From positions 1-64,000 of the forward strand of contig NZ_JAMKOJ010000006.1 in NCBI RefSeq assembly GCF_023700755.1: DNA of 64,000 nt, given 5' to 3'. The notes under the pieces were generated by a model. It ran no database searches. It was not told the origin of the DNA and saw only the letters and a list, made by a program, of their open reading frames with translations. Shown in pieces: positions 8,843 to 16,906 of the stretch. Positions within the stretch are counted from its first letter, which is position 1; the number at the start of each line of letters is the position of its first letter. The position numbers and the translations under genes were made by a program. The stretch comes from Allorhizobium sonneratiae. Lineage in GTDB: Bacteria; Pseudomonadota; Alphaproteobacteria; Rhizobiales; Rhizobiaceae.

Positions 8843-9994
8843 ATGATCCTCTATCAACTGATCGACTTTGACATTCTGCGTGTCATCTGGTGGCTGCTGC
8901 TTGGCGTGCTGCTGACAGGTTTTGCCCTCACCGATGGCTTTGACATGGGTGTCGGCGCACTCATCCCCTTCGTCGGCAAAACCGATAATGAGCGCCGCAT
9001 CGCTATCAACACGATCGGCCCGGTCTGGGAAGGCAACCAGGTCTGGTTCATCCTGGGTGGCGGCGCCATTTTTGCCGCCTGGCCGCCGCTCTATTCCACC
9101 AGCTTTTCCGGCTTCTACCTTGCCATGTTCGCCGTTCTGGCCTCGATGATCCTGCGCCCGGTCGGCTTCAAATACCGCTCCAAGCGCCCCAGCCAGACCT
9201 GGCGCAATGCCTGGGACTGGGCCCTCTTCGTCGGTGGCGCGGTTCCCGCCCTGATCTTCGGCGTGGCCATGGGCAATGTCCTGCAAGGTGTACCCTTCCG
9301 TTTTGACCAGGATCTCAGGGTCTTTTACGATGGCACCTTCTTCGGCCTGCTCAACCCCTTTGCTCTTCTTACTGGCGTCGTCTCCTTGATGATGCTTCTC
9401 ACCCACGGCGCATCGTGGCTGGCGCTCAAGACGGAAGGCACGGTTCAGGCACGCGCCCGTACCATCGGCTCGATCACCGCCCTCGTCATGATCGTCGCCT
9501 ATATTCTGGCCGGTCTCTGGCTCTCGGCAGGCATTGAAGGCTATAGCGTCACCAGCGCCATTGCCGCCAATGGTCCGTCCAACCCTCTTCTCAAGGATGC
9601 TGCCCGCATTCCGAGCTGGTTTGTCGCCTATGACAGCCGTCCCTGGATCATAATTGCGCCGGTTCTTGGCATTGTCGGCGAACTTCTTGCCCTGATTTCC
9701 CTGCGCCGCCGCGGTGAGGTGACCCCGATCCTGTTTTCGAGCCTTGGGATTATCGGCACGATTTCCTCGGTCGGGCTAACCATGTTCCCCTTCATCCTGC
9801 CGTCATCCATCGATCCGCGTTCGTCGCTGACGGTCTGGGATGCCTCCTCCTCGCATCAGACCCTGTTCGTCATGCTGGTATCGGCGGTGATCTTCGTTCC
9901 GATCATCCTCGCTTACACAAGCTGGGTCTACAAGGTGCTCTGGGGCAAGGTGACCGAGCAAAGCGTCGTCGACCATAGCGAAACCGTCTATTGA
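8843..9994 (+). CDS. cydB: Cytochrome bd ubiquinol oxidase subunit II
   Basis: A 383-residue integral membrane protein, the structural partner of CydA in the inner membrane. The early FALTDGFDMGVGAL segment and the GPVWEGNQVWFILGGGA motif are diagnostic of CydB. It starts five bases after the cydA stop, with GGAGTAAGGA as ribosome site, so the two are co-translated from one mRNA. Length is normal for the family. No damage is seen. Confidence 0.97.
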   Translation: MILYQLIDFDILRVIWWLLLGVLLTGFALTDGFDMGVGALIPFVGKTDNERRIAINTIGPVWEGNQVWFILGGGAIFAAWPPLYSTSFSGFYLAMFAVLASMILRPVGFKYRSKRPSQTWRNAWDWALFVGGAVPALIFGVAMGNVLQGVPFRFDQDLRVFYDGTFFGLLNPFALLTGVVSLMMLLTHGASWLALKTEGTVQARARTIGSITALVMIVAYILAGLWLSAGIEGYSVTSAIAANGPSNPLLKDAARIPSWFVAYDSRPWIIIAPVLGIVGELLALISLRRRGEVTPILFSSLGIIGTISSVGLTMFPFILPSSIDPRSSLTVWDASSSHQTLFVMLVSAVIFVPIILAYTSWVYKVLWGKVTEQSVVDHSETVY

Positions 9995-10011
9995 TAGAGA
10001 AAGGACATATC

Positions 10012-10149
10012 ATGTGGTATTTTGCCTGGCTTCTTGGTCTGCCGCTTGCAGCCCTCTTCGGTGTCGTCAATGCGATGTGGGTGGAAATGCAGCAGGATCA
10101 GCTTACTATGGCCAAAGCGCCTGCTAAAAAATCCGGATCGGACGCCTGA
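10012..10149 (+). CDS. cydX: CydX small subunit of cytochrome bd
   Basis: A 45-residue open frame, MWYFAWLLGLPLAALFGVVN at its start, then AMWVEMQQDQ and a lysine-rich tail. This is the CydX/YbgT signature: a single transmembrane helix beginning MWYFAW with a conserved acidic residue just after it. AGAAAGGA lies about eight bases before the ATG, and the gene begins 17 bases after cydB. CydX stabilises the haem arrangement in the bd oxidase. A strong terminator follows 30 bases later, so it is the last gene of the operon. Confidence 0.93.
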   Translation: MWYFAWLLGLPLAALFGVVNAMWVEMQQDQLTMAKAPAKKSGSDA

Positions 10150-10180
10150 TCCCACCCTCGTCTTCATAGAAAGATGAAAG

Positions 10181-10213
10181 AGCCGCGCATGAAAATCCAT
10201 GCGCGGCTTTTCT
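10181..10213 (+). terminator. Rho-independent terminator after cydX
   Basis: A perfect ten-base stem, AGCCGCGCAT (10181-10190) with ATGCGCGGCT (10199-10208), has an eight-base loop and is followed by TTTCTT. It closes the cyd operon. Confidence 0.85.
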
Positions 10214-10311
10214 TGTTGAGGCAAAGATGAGGGATCGAATTTTCTTTTTCTTTTCCTCAATTTATGCAAGGTGATAGAAAAAGCGGCTGCACCATACCGG
10301 AGAGAATTGCC

Positions 10312-11169
10312 TTGTCTTTCATTCCATCGACTTCCGTCACCACACCCGAAGATGCAGACCAGCGCCGGGCCAAACAGCCCGTGATTGTCTATCCTGTCGG
10401 CAGCCTTCCTGAACCGGATATGGACGGCCTCGTGGCAATGCGTGAGACGCTGGTCAAGATCGATGAAGTGATCGTACCGCCACGCGAAGGCGGCAGTTTT
10501 TCCGTTCTGAAAGGGCATTTTGTCCGCTTTGTCAGCGTCGAAGGACCGCAGGTCGGCGATCTCAACCTTTGGAACGCGCAAAACCTTTCGGAGCGTTTTT
10601 TCAGCGGCAAGACACGCGCCCTGCACGCCACCCATGTCACGACCGGCAACCGGTTATGGAGCACACTGCCGTATCTGCGCCCTATGGCAACCATTACCCA
10701 CGACACGCTCGGCTGGTATGGCTTCGACAAGGATGGCGCAGGCGTTCACGACGTCATCGGCACACGCTGCGACCCTTATACCAATAAACTGCTGAGCGGC
10801 GGGAATTATCATCATTGCTGCCATTCCAACCTCACGCGGGCTATGGCCCAAGCAACGGGGCTGAGCGAGGCAGAAGCCGAACCTCATGTTCATGACGTGC
10901 TCAACGTCTTCATGTGCACCGGCTTCACCCATGACACCCATCAGTATTTCATGAAGGCAAGCCCGGTGCGTCCCGGTGATTATCTGGAGCTTTTTGCCGA
11001 AATCGACCTTCTAGGCGCCATTTCCGCCTGTCCGGGCGGTGACTGCTCCGCAACCCACTCCAGTGACACCGCCGCCTGCTATCCTCTGAAAATCGAAATT
11101 TTCAGACCGGATATGACCCTGCTTGAAGACTGGTCCTACCCGGAAGCCAATGGATATATTTGGCCATAG
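10312..11169 (+). CDS. DUF1989 (urea carboxylase-associated) family protein
   Basis: A 285-residue protein of the DUF1989 family, found next to urea carboxylase in many bacteria but of uncertain biochemical role. Family-like features are the GDLNLWNAQN segment, the histidine/cysteine-rich GNYHHCCHSNL, the FMCTGF segment and the SACPGGDCSA segment, which together suggest a metal site. I prefer a TTG start at 10312 because GGAGAG lies seven bases upstream; an in-frame ATG at 10264 has no ribosome site. Urea carboxylase and allophanate hydrolase are not in this window, so the gene stands alone between the cyd terminator and an aminotransferase. Function is unknown. Confidence 0.75.
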   Translation: MSFIPSTSVTTPEDADQRRAKQPVIVYPVGSLPEPDMDGLVAMRETLVKIDEVIVPPREGGSFSVLKGHFVRFVSVEGPQVGDLNLWNAQNLSERFFSGKTRALHATHVTTGNRLWSTLPYLRPMATITHDTLGWYGFDKDGAGVHDVIGTRCDPYTNKLLSGGNYHHCCHSNLTRAMAQATGLSEAEAEPHVHDVLNVFMCTGFTHDTHQYFMKASPVRPGDYLELFAEIDLLGAISACPGGDCSATHSSDTAACYPLKIEIFRPDMTLLEDWSYPEANGYIWP

Positions 11170-11320
11170 GCGAATGGCTGGTTTTCATCCAGATGGCATC
11201 CCGGATCTATCAATCAGATCGATCGCTGTCTGGCAGATCAATCCCTGTCTGGTCTTGCGAAAAAGTCATCAGACATTGCGGTCGGATACGACGTTCAAAT
11301 GATCCGGTGGGTGGCAGGCA

Positions 11321-11577
11321 TTACAGCGTTGTGCGCCAAATATGGCGCACAAAGGTCGCTGTAGTGCATGTCGCGTTTCATTGATCACAATCAAACGCGA
11401 CATGTTCTAGTGGTCTGATCGTAACATTTGCTACCGATTGCTGCACCGTTGAGTGCAAATGTGACGATCATAAAGACCACTAGCTATCTATATGTTTCTA
11501 GTGGATTTTTAAGAATTTGACATTTGATCTCAGAGGGTGCCGCAAATGGGTATCAAATGTCAAATTCAATCCACTAG
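11321..11577. repeat. Cluster of four large palindromes
   Basis: Four hairpins follow each other between convergent genes. (1) 11322-11363: TACAGCG outer arm and GTGCGCCA/TGGCGCAC inner arm. (2) 11367-11378 with 11393-11404: CATGTCGCGTTT and its exact complement. (3) 11407-11483: CTAGTGGTCT, ATCGT and ACATTTGC with their complements. (4) 11498-11577: CTAGTGGA and AATTTGACATTTGAT with their complements. The first recurs near 13.7 kb and part of the fourth near 6.95 kb. They resemble rhizobial intergenic mosaic (RIME-like) elements. The remaining 151 bases from 11170 to 11320 show nothing else. Confidence 0.75.
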
Positions 11578-11605
11578 AGCATCCATGGGGGGATGCATCC
11601 GGCCT

Positions 11606-12940
11606 TTATGCTGCCCGCTTCAGTGCATCGCCCAGCATGGAAACGATGGTGTCGATCTCGGTTTTTTCGATGATCAGCGGCGGTGACAGTGCAATGATAT
11701 CGCCGGTAACGCGGATCAGCAGGCCCTTGTTGAAGCAATCGACAAAGACGTCGTAGGCGCGTGTGCCCGGTGCGCCGTCGCGCGGCTGCAATTCGATGGC
11801 GCCAACCAGGCCGAGATTGCGGATATCGACGACATGCGGCAGACCCTTCAGCGAATGCAGCGCCTCCTGCCAGTGCCCGGCCAAGTCTGCGCCACGGGTG
11901 AGCAGGCCTTCTTCCGCATAGACGTCCATGGTGGCAAGACCGGCGGCACAAGCAACCGGATGGCCGGAATAGGTATAGCCATGGAAAAGCTCGATCTGGT
12001 TTTCCGGCCCGGTCATCAGACCGTCATGCACCTTGCGGCTGGCAAAGACCGCACCCATCGGGATCGTGCCATTTGTGATCCCCTTGGCCGTGGTGATGAG
12101 ATCAGGAACAACGCCGAAATAATCGGTGGCAAAGGGCGTACCGAGACGGCCGAAACCGGTGATGACCTCATCGAAAATCAAGAGGATACCGTATTTGTCG
12201 GCAATGGCGCGCAGCCGCTCCAGATAGCCCTTTGGCGGCAGGATCACACCGGCCGATCCAGACAGCGGTTCGACGATGACGGCGGCGATGGTTTCTGCGC
12301 CATGCAGCGCCACCAGCCGCTCCAGATCCTCGGCCAGCTCGATGCCATGGGCAGGCAGGCCCTTGGTGAAGGCGTTCTTCTCGATATCCAGCGTATGGCG
12401 CATATGATCGGCGGGAATCTGCGGGAAAACCCGACGGTTGTTGACCAGACCGCCGACGGAAATACCGCCGAAACCGACACCGTGATAGCCCTTTTCCCGA
12501 CCAATGATACGGGTGCGGGTGCCCTGACCGATGGCGCGCTGATAGGCAATGGCGATCTTCAAGGCGGTGTCGACCGATTCCGAACCGGAACCGGTGAAGA
12601 AGACCCGGTCGAGCTTTGCATCGGGACCACCCGGCGCATTGGCTGCAAGGCGCGCGGCAAAATCGAAAGCGAGCGGATGGCCCATCTGGAAGGTCGGGGC
12701 AAAATCCATGGTGGACAATTGCCGCTCGACAGCTTCGGCGATCTTGCGCCGTCCATGGCCGGCATTGACGCACCAGAGGCCCGCCGTGCCATCCAGAACC
12801 TTGTTGCCGTCCACATCGGTGTAGTACATGCCGTTGGCAGCGGCCAGAAGCCGGGGCGCAGCCTTGAACTGCCGGTTGGCGGTAAACGGCATCCAGAAAT
12901 TGTCGAGTACGGGTGTGTTGGTCCTGCTAGTGTGATCCAT
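11606..12940 (-). CDS. Class III omega-aminotransferase, beta-alanine:pyruvate type
   Basis: A 444-residue PLP-dependent aminotransferase. Landmarks are the N-terminal FWMPFTANRQF segment, the phosphate-binding GSGSES (117-122), Asp257 in LLIFDEVITGFGR and the PLP lysine Lys286 in TTAKGITNG. These match the beta-alanine:pyruvate (omega-amino acid) subgroup, which moves a terminal amino group to pyruvate. The ATG at 12940 has GGAGG six bases upstream and begins at the conserved region; the extra upstream codons are not needed. It is divergent from a PuuR-like regulator gene, suggesting control by an amine or omega-amino acid. The exact donor substrate cannot be told from sequence alone. Confidence 0.88.
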   Translation of the reverse strand: MDHTSRTNTPVLDNFWMPFTANRQFKAAPRLLAAANGMYYTDVDGNKVLDGTAGLWCVNAGHGRRKIAEAVERQLSTMDFAPTFQMGHPLAFDFAARLAANAPGGPDAKLDRVFFTGSGSESVDTALKIAIAYQRAIGQGTRTRIIGREKGYHGVGFGGISVGGLVNNRRVFPQIPADHMRHTLDIEKNAFTKGLPAHGIELAEDLERLVALHGAETIAAVIVEPLSGSAGVILPPKGYLERLRAIADKYGILLIFDEVITGFGRLGTPFATDYFGVVPDLITTAKGITNGTIPMGAVFASRKVHDGLMTGPENQIELFHGYTYSGHPVACAAGLATMDVYAEEGLLTRGADLAGHWQEALHSLKGLPHVVDIRNLGLVGAIELQPRDGAPGTRAYDVFVDCFNKGLLIRVTGDIIALSPPLIIEKTEIDTIVSMLGDALKRAA

Positions 12941-13015
12941 GATGGCCTCCATGACGATGAGACTGGATGAGCGATTTTCGTCTCTTGAACAAGCCTTTTT
13001 CTTGACTACCATAAG

Positions 13016-13031
13016 TTATTGAATTTATTGA
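13016..13031. promoter_or_regulatory. Candidate operator in aminotransferase/regulator gap
   Basis: TTATTGA occurs twice, at 13016-13022 and 13025-13031, nine bases apart, in the gap between the divergent aminotransferase and XRE-cupin genes. The position suits binding of the XRE regulator, but no consensus is known to me for this case. Confidence 0.3.
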
Positions 13032-13082
13032 TTGCAAAGAGAGATACTTTCGCTATTTCAAACAGCAGAAACGGATGATGCC

Positions 13083-13631
13083 ATGAGCGTCGACATCGGC
13101 GGTCGCCTGCGCTATCTGCGCATGGCCCATAACCTGTCCCAGCGGGAACTGGCCAAGCGCGCTGGCGTGACCAACTCCACCATATCCCTGATTGAATCCA
13201 ATGCCACCAATCCGTCCGTTGGCGCGCTGAAGCGCATTCTCGACGGCATTCCCATCGGCCTTTCAGAATTCTTCGCCTTCGAGCCGGAACGTCCCCGCAA
13301 GGCCTTTTATGCGGCGGAAGAACTGACGGAAATCGGCAAGGGACCGATTTCCTACCGGCAGATCGGCGACAGCCTGTTTGGCCGCAGCCTGCAAATGCTG
13401 AAGGAATGTTATCAGCCCGGCGCCGATACCGGCAAGGTGCTTCTGGCACATGATGGCGAGGAAAGTGGCATCGTGCTTTCCGGTCGCATCGAAGTAACGG
13501 TCGATGACGAGCGACGTATTCTCGGCCCCGGCGACGCCTATTATTTCGACAGCCGCAGACCGCATCGCTTCCGTTGCGTCGGTCCGGTGCCTTGTGAGAT
13601 AATCAGCGCCTGCACACCGCCGACCTTTTGA
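13083..13631 (+). CDS. XRE-family regulator with cupin domain (PuuR-like)
   Basis: A 182-residue regulator. A helix-turn-helix lies at about residues 6-60, with LSQRELAKRAGVTNSTISLI as its core, followed by a linker and a C-terminal cupin barrel (about 110-178) containing the GPGDAYYFDSRRPHRF stretch. Length and order match PuuR, the E. coli putrescine-utilisation repressor. The ATG at 13083 gives the family-like start MSVDIGGRLR; an upstream in-frame start would add 17 unrelated residues. It is divergent from the omega-aminotransferase gene, so it probably represses or activates that gene in response to an amine or amino acid bound by the cupin. Confidence 0.85.
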   Translation: MSVDIGGRLRYLRMAHNLSQRELAKRAGVTNSTISLIESNATNPSVGALKRILDGIPIGLSEFFAFEPERPRKAFYAAEELTEIGKGPISYRQIGDSLFGRSLQMLKECYQPGADTGKVLLAHDGEESGIVLSGRIEVTVDDERRILGPGDAYYFDSRRPHRFRCVGPVPCEIISACTPPTF

Positions 13632-13638
13632 GATCTTA

Positions 13639-13743
13639 CTGCATAATTCCTTAAATCGGAATCGATTTAAGGTGAAAATTATGCAGCAGATTAAAAGTGT
13701 TACAGCGTCATTTGTGCGCCATATTTGGCGCACGGCGCTGTAA
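13639..13743. repeat. Two-hairpin rhizobial intergenic repeat
   Basis: Hairpin A pairs CTGCATAATT (13639-13648) with AATTATGCAG (13677-13686), and inside it TTAAATCG with CGATTTAA. Hairpin B pairs TTACAGCG (13700-13707) with CGCTGTAA (13736-13743), and inside it GTGCGCC with GGCGCAC. Hairpin B is the same element as the first palindrome at 11322-11363. The element sits between convergent genes. I recall similar A-plus-B units in other Rhizobium and Agrobacterium genomes, but could not check. Confidence 0.8.
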
Positions 13744-13744
13744 A

Positions 13745-15169
13745 TTACAAAGCATAATGCTCCATAAGCGCCTGCAGGGCCGCGATAAAACGCTCGAGAT
13801 CGGCTTTGCTCGTGCGGTGATTGACGAGTGCACAGCGGATCACCTCTTCGCCATTCAGTGTCGTCCAGGAGGGGGCGGCAATCCCTTTCTCGTGCAAATC
13901 CATGACGATGGTGCGGATCATGTCGCGATCTGCACCACGGATGCCAAAACAGACGATATTGAGCGCAACGGGCGCCTTGATCTCAAGGCGCGGGTCCGCG
14001 CCGAGCCGTTCGGCTAGAGAACGCGCCAGATGGCAGCTCCGCTCAATCGCCGCGCCGATGCGGGCACTGCCAAGCGTTTCAATCGTCATCCAGGTTTTCA
14101 GGGCGCGTGCGCCGCGCGACAGATCGGGACCCAGATCGCAGGGCCAGATCTCGCCTGCCGCAAGCCCGCGCTCGGCTCTTTGCAGATAGGCCATCGGCTG
14201 GGCAAAGGCGGCGCGATGCGCCTCAGGGTCTTTCACCAGCAGAAATCCGGCATCATAGGGCACCTGTCCCCATTTGTGGAAATCCATGGCAATGGAATCG
14301 GCCTGTTCGACGCCCTCAAGCAAACCGCGCAAGGCAGGCGAAAATCCCATCATCGCCCCGATGGCACCATCGACATGAAACCAGAGGCTTTCTTCCGTGG
14401 CGATAGCAGCCAGCCTGCCCAGCGGATCGATGGCGCCGGTATTGACCGTACCTGCCGTTCCGACCAGAAGAAAGGGCAGATGGCCTTCTGCCCGATCTGC
14501 GGCAATCGCTGCTTTCAGCCTGTCCGTCCTGATCCGCCCGGCATCATCCACCGGGATTTTGCGCAATTGTGCCGACCCCAGACCGGAAAGCTCCATCGCC
14601 TGCGCAATACAGCCATGCGCCTCGCTGGATGTATAAGCAATCAACTGACGGGCTTGCCCCACCACCCCGTCAACCCGCACGGAAGGGCCGAGGCAACGGG
14701 TGCGGGCAATGACCACCGCCATGAAATTGGCCATGGAAGACCCGGTGACGAACACACCGCTTGCCGTCTTCGGAAAACCCAGCGCCTCGCTCATCCACAG
14801 GGCGATCTGTCGCTCAACATCCAGCCCGATATGGTTTCGCCCGCCGCAATTCATGTTCAGCCCGGCTGAAACGATCTCTGCCACCATGCCGGTGGGCGTG
14901 CCCGCCCCATGCACCCAGCCCATGAACAGCGGATGCAGATTGCCGGTGGCAAAGGGCATGACATGGGTTTTCACATCGTCCACCACCGCCTCAAGTGGGT
15001 TTTCGCTGACCGGCAGGGGTCGGGTAAAATGGGCCTTTGCCGCCGCATCCGCCTGCCGCCAGACCGGACGGTCACGGATCGTGGCGATATGGTCGATCAC
15101 CTCATCCAGCAGCGCATGGGCCGTCTGGCGAAAAGCCTGCCAGTCCTCAGGATCGAGCGAGCGGGTCAT
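13745..15169 (-). CDS. Group II PLP-dependent amino-acid decarboxylase
   Basis: A 474-residue fold-type I decarboxylase related to aromatic-L-amino-acid and glutamate decarboxylases. Expected PLP contacts are His185 (SSEAHGC), Asp267 (HVDGA) and the Schiff-base Lys299 (MDFHKW). The GTAGTVNTGAIDP segment is also typical. I set the start at the ATG at 15169, which overlaps the stop of the upstream gene as TGATG, so the two are translationally coupled. The partner is a second, unfamiliar PLP-type protein. The substrate could be an aromatic or acidic amino acid; nothing here decides it. The stop lies two bases from a repeated palindrome. Confidence 0.85.
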   Translation of the reverse strand: MTRSLDPEDWQAFRQTAHALLDEVIDHIATIRDRPVWRQADAAAKAHFTRPLPVSENPLEAVVDDVKTHVMPFATGNLHPLFMGWVHGAGTPTGMVAEIVSAGLNMNCGGRNHIGLDVERQIALWMSEALGFPKTASGVFVTGSSMANFMAVVIARTRCLGPSVRVDGVVGQARQLIAYTSSEAHGCIAQAMELSGLGSAQLRKIPVDDAGRIRTDRLKAAIAADRAEGHLPFLLVGTAGTVNTGAIDPLGRLAAIATEESLWFHVDGAIGAMMGFSPALRGLLEGVEQADSIAMDFHKWGQVPYDAGFLLVKDPEAHRAAFAQPMAYLQRAERGLAAGEIWPCDLGPDLSRGARALKTWMTIETLGSARIGAAIERSCHLARSLAERLGADPRLEIKAPVALNIVCFGIRGADRDMIRTIVMDLHEKGIAAPSWTTLNGEEVIRCALVNHRTSKADLERFIAALQALMEHYAL

Positions 15170-16728
15170 CAGCACCCGTCCTGCCGGGACAGCAACCGCT
15201 CCAGCTTGTCAAAGACCCTATCAAGCCGGGTCTCGACCGGCTGTGCGGCCTGTGACAGGCTTTGGCCCGAGGTGAGACCTTCGGCAAGGGAGAGCACATC
15301 GGCGGCCGAGGCGGCAAGCCGCACCACGACACGTTCACCGAGAATGACCGGCTGGCCGATCTGGCAGACCGGACCGCAGCCATCCTCCCGCATGGCCTGC
15401 CAGATCCGCCGCGCTTCATCCGCGCCAACTGCATGGCCTAAGGTGTCGAACAGGCTCAAGGGGATAATGGCACGACGCGAAAGGTAATCACCTTCGTCAT
15501 CTTCATGCAGGACAACATGCCGGGATACGGCCAGACGCTGCCGGATCAGCGCCAGAAAATGCGCCTTGATCTCTGCCTGCACCTCTGCTGTCACCGATGT
15601 CAGTGCCTCAAGATGGGAAAGCGGCGCAATCCAGCGCAGACCAAGGCCGAGATTGATCTTGCTTCTGGCATGAAAGCCGAGAGAACCCCGCAGATCAGAC
15701 GGCCAGTCGAGATCGGCGCTGTAATCGGCCAATCCTTGCGGCAAGCCGCCCTTGTGCAAAAGCTCTGAGCGTAAGCGTTCAGGCAGAAGCAACGCGGCTG
15801 AGAAAGGCGGCCCGGCCAGAAATTTCGATCCGGTCACAATCACCAGAAAGCCGTTTTGCACATCCTCGGCAATCTCCTCCACCCGGCAGCGGAACTGGCA
15901 GGCATCGACGATCACACCGACCCGCTCAGGATCGAGCGCCAGAGCTGCCCTGGCTGCCGGACGCGACACGCCGGAAAGGCCGGTTTTCGATGTATCGAGA
16001 ACATGCAGCACGACGTCGCGCCCACGCTTCAGCGCCGCCTTGACGGCGTCCAGCACTTCACTGTCAATCTCGTCCGTCGGACGCGCCCTGCCGGACATGT
16101 CGCGAATGGCTATGGTCATGAGCTCTTGCCTGTCGACCGGAAAACCGGAAACCGGCTGGCCGGCCTCGACCGTGACACCAAGCGCCGTGAGGCTGGAGAA
16201 ATGGCAGCCTGCTGCGGCTTTCGCCACGCCGCTACCGGTTTCATCCGGGGCGATCAGGATGACGCTCACAGGGTTACGGCTCAGACCGGCATAAAGTGAC
16301 ACGGCCATCAGCTCGGCATCGGTGCCCGATGGGGACAGCACCACCTGCTCTGCACCAAGCTCGAAACAACGGCCAAGCCTGCGTCTCACATGGTCAAACC
16401 AGCCTTCGGCATCGCTTTCGTCAAAGCGCGATAGGGCGTCGAGAGAAAGCGCAAAGCCTGAGGGCGACACCGTGCTGGCTGTGGTGGAGGAGAAGCCGAT
16501 CTCCTGCGGATCAGGCAGGCAGCGCGTGCCGTATCGGTTGCGACCACTGAGGGGATCGCAGTGAATGCGCTGATCGCCGCCCTCCTGCAGCAGCATCAAC
16601 AGATAGGACGCCCCCTGTTGATCAGCAAGGCCAGACAGTCTCTGTAGATGCATGTCCTGAAAACGTGCCGGCACGAAACCTGGCTGCCCGGCAGGCGACT
16701 CATCCTTTTCTGCAGAGGCGTTTCTCAA
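15169..16728 (-). CDS. Uncharacterised class-V-like PLP-fold protein
   Basis: A 519-residue protein I do not recognise by name. It has the layout of a fold-type I PLP enzyme. LSPSGTDAEL (131-140) resembles a phosphate-binding loop. Asp275 in VIVDACQ resembles the pyridine-nitrogen aspartate. Lys302 in TGSKFLAGPPFSA resembles the Schiff-base lysine of class V aminotransferases and cysteine desulfurases, where a lysine is followed by GP. It begins with a TTG at 16728 after AAAGGGATT; a shorter version from the ATG at 16653 is possible. Its stop overlaps the decarboxylase start, so the two probably act in one pathway or complex. Reaction and substrate are unknown. Confidence 0.7.
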   Translation of the reverse strand: MRNASAEKDESPAGQPGFVPARFQDMHLQRLSGLADQQGASYLLMLLQEGGDQRIHCDPLSGRNRYGTRCLPDPQEIGFSSTTASTVSPSGFALSLDALSRFDESDAEGWFDHVRRRLGRCFELGAEQVVLSPSGTDAELMAVSLYAGLSRNPVSVILIAPDETGSGVAKAAAGCHFSSLTALGVTVEAGQPVSGFPVDRQELMTIAIRDMSGRARPTDEIDSEVLDAVKAALKRGRDVVLHVLDTSKTGLSGVSRPAARAALALDPERVGVIVDACQFRCRVEEIAEDVQNGFLVIVTGSKFLAGPPFSAALLLPERLRSELLHKGGLPQGLADYSADLDWPSDLRGSLGFHARSKINLGLGLRWIAPLSHLEALTSVTAEVQAEIKAHFLALIRQRLAVSRHVVLHEDDEGDYLSRRAIIPLSLFDTLGHAVGADEARRIWQAMREDGCGPVCQIGQPVILGERVVVRLAASAADVLSLAEGLTSGQSLSQAAQPVETRLDRVFDKLERLLSRQDGC

Positions 16729-16906
16729 GCGGCAATCCCTTTCTGCACAATGCGAGGCCGGAAAACCGCATCTCTGAGATTATCCAGTGCATTCAAACCT
16801 TTACAGCATCTCAACCGGGCTTGATAAACCTGCCTTGAGATGCCAAGGCGTGTCGATCATCCGTCTTCGATAACGCCAGTTAGGCCCTGTCTGGCTTGTC
16901 CGAGCC

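Noticed and set aside
11381-11394. A second perfect FNR/FixK box, TTGAT-CACA-ATCAA
   Set aside because: It lies in the loop region of a palindrome between two convergent genes, where no promoter is expected, so it is probably a by-product of the repeat.
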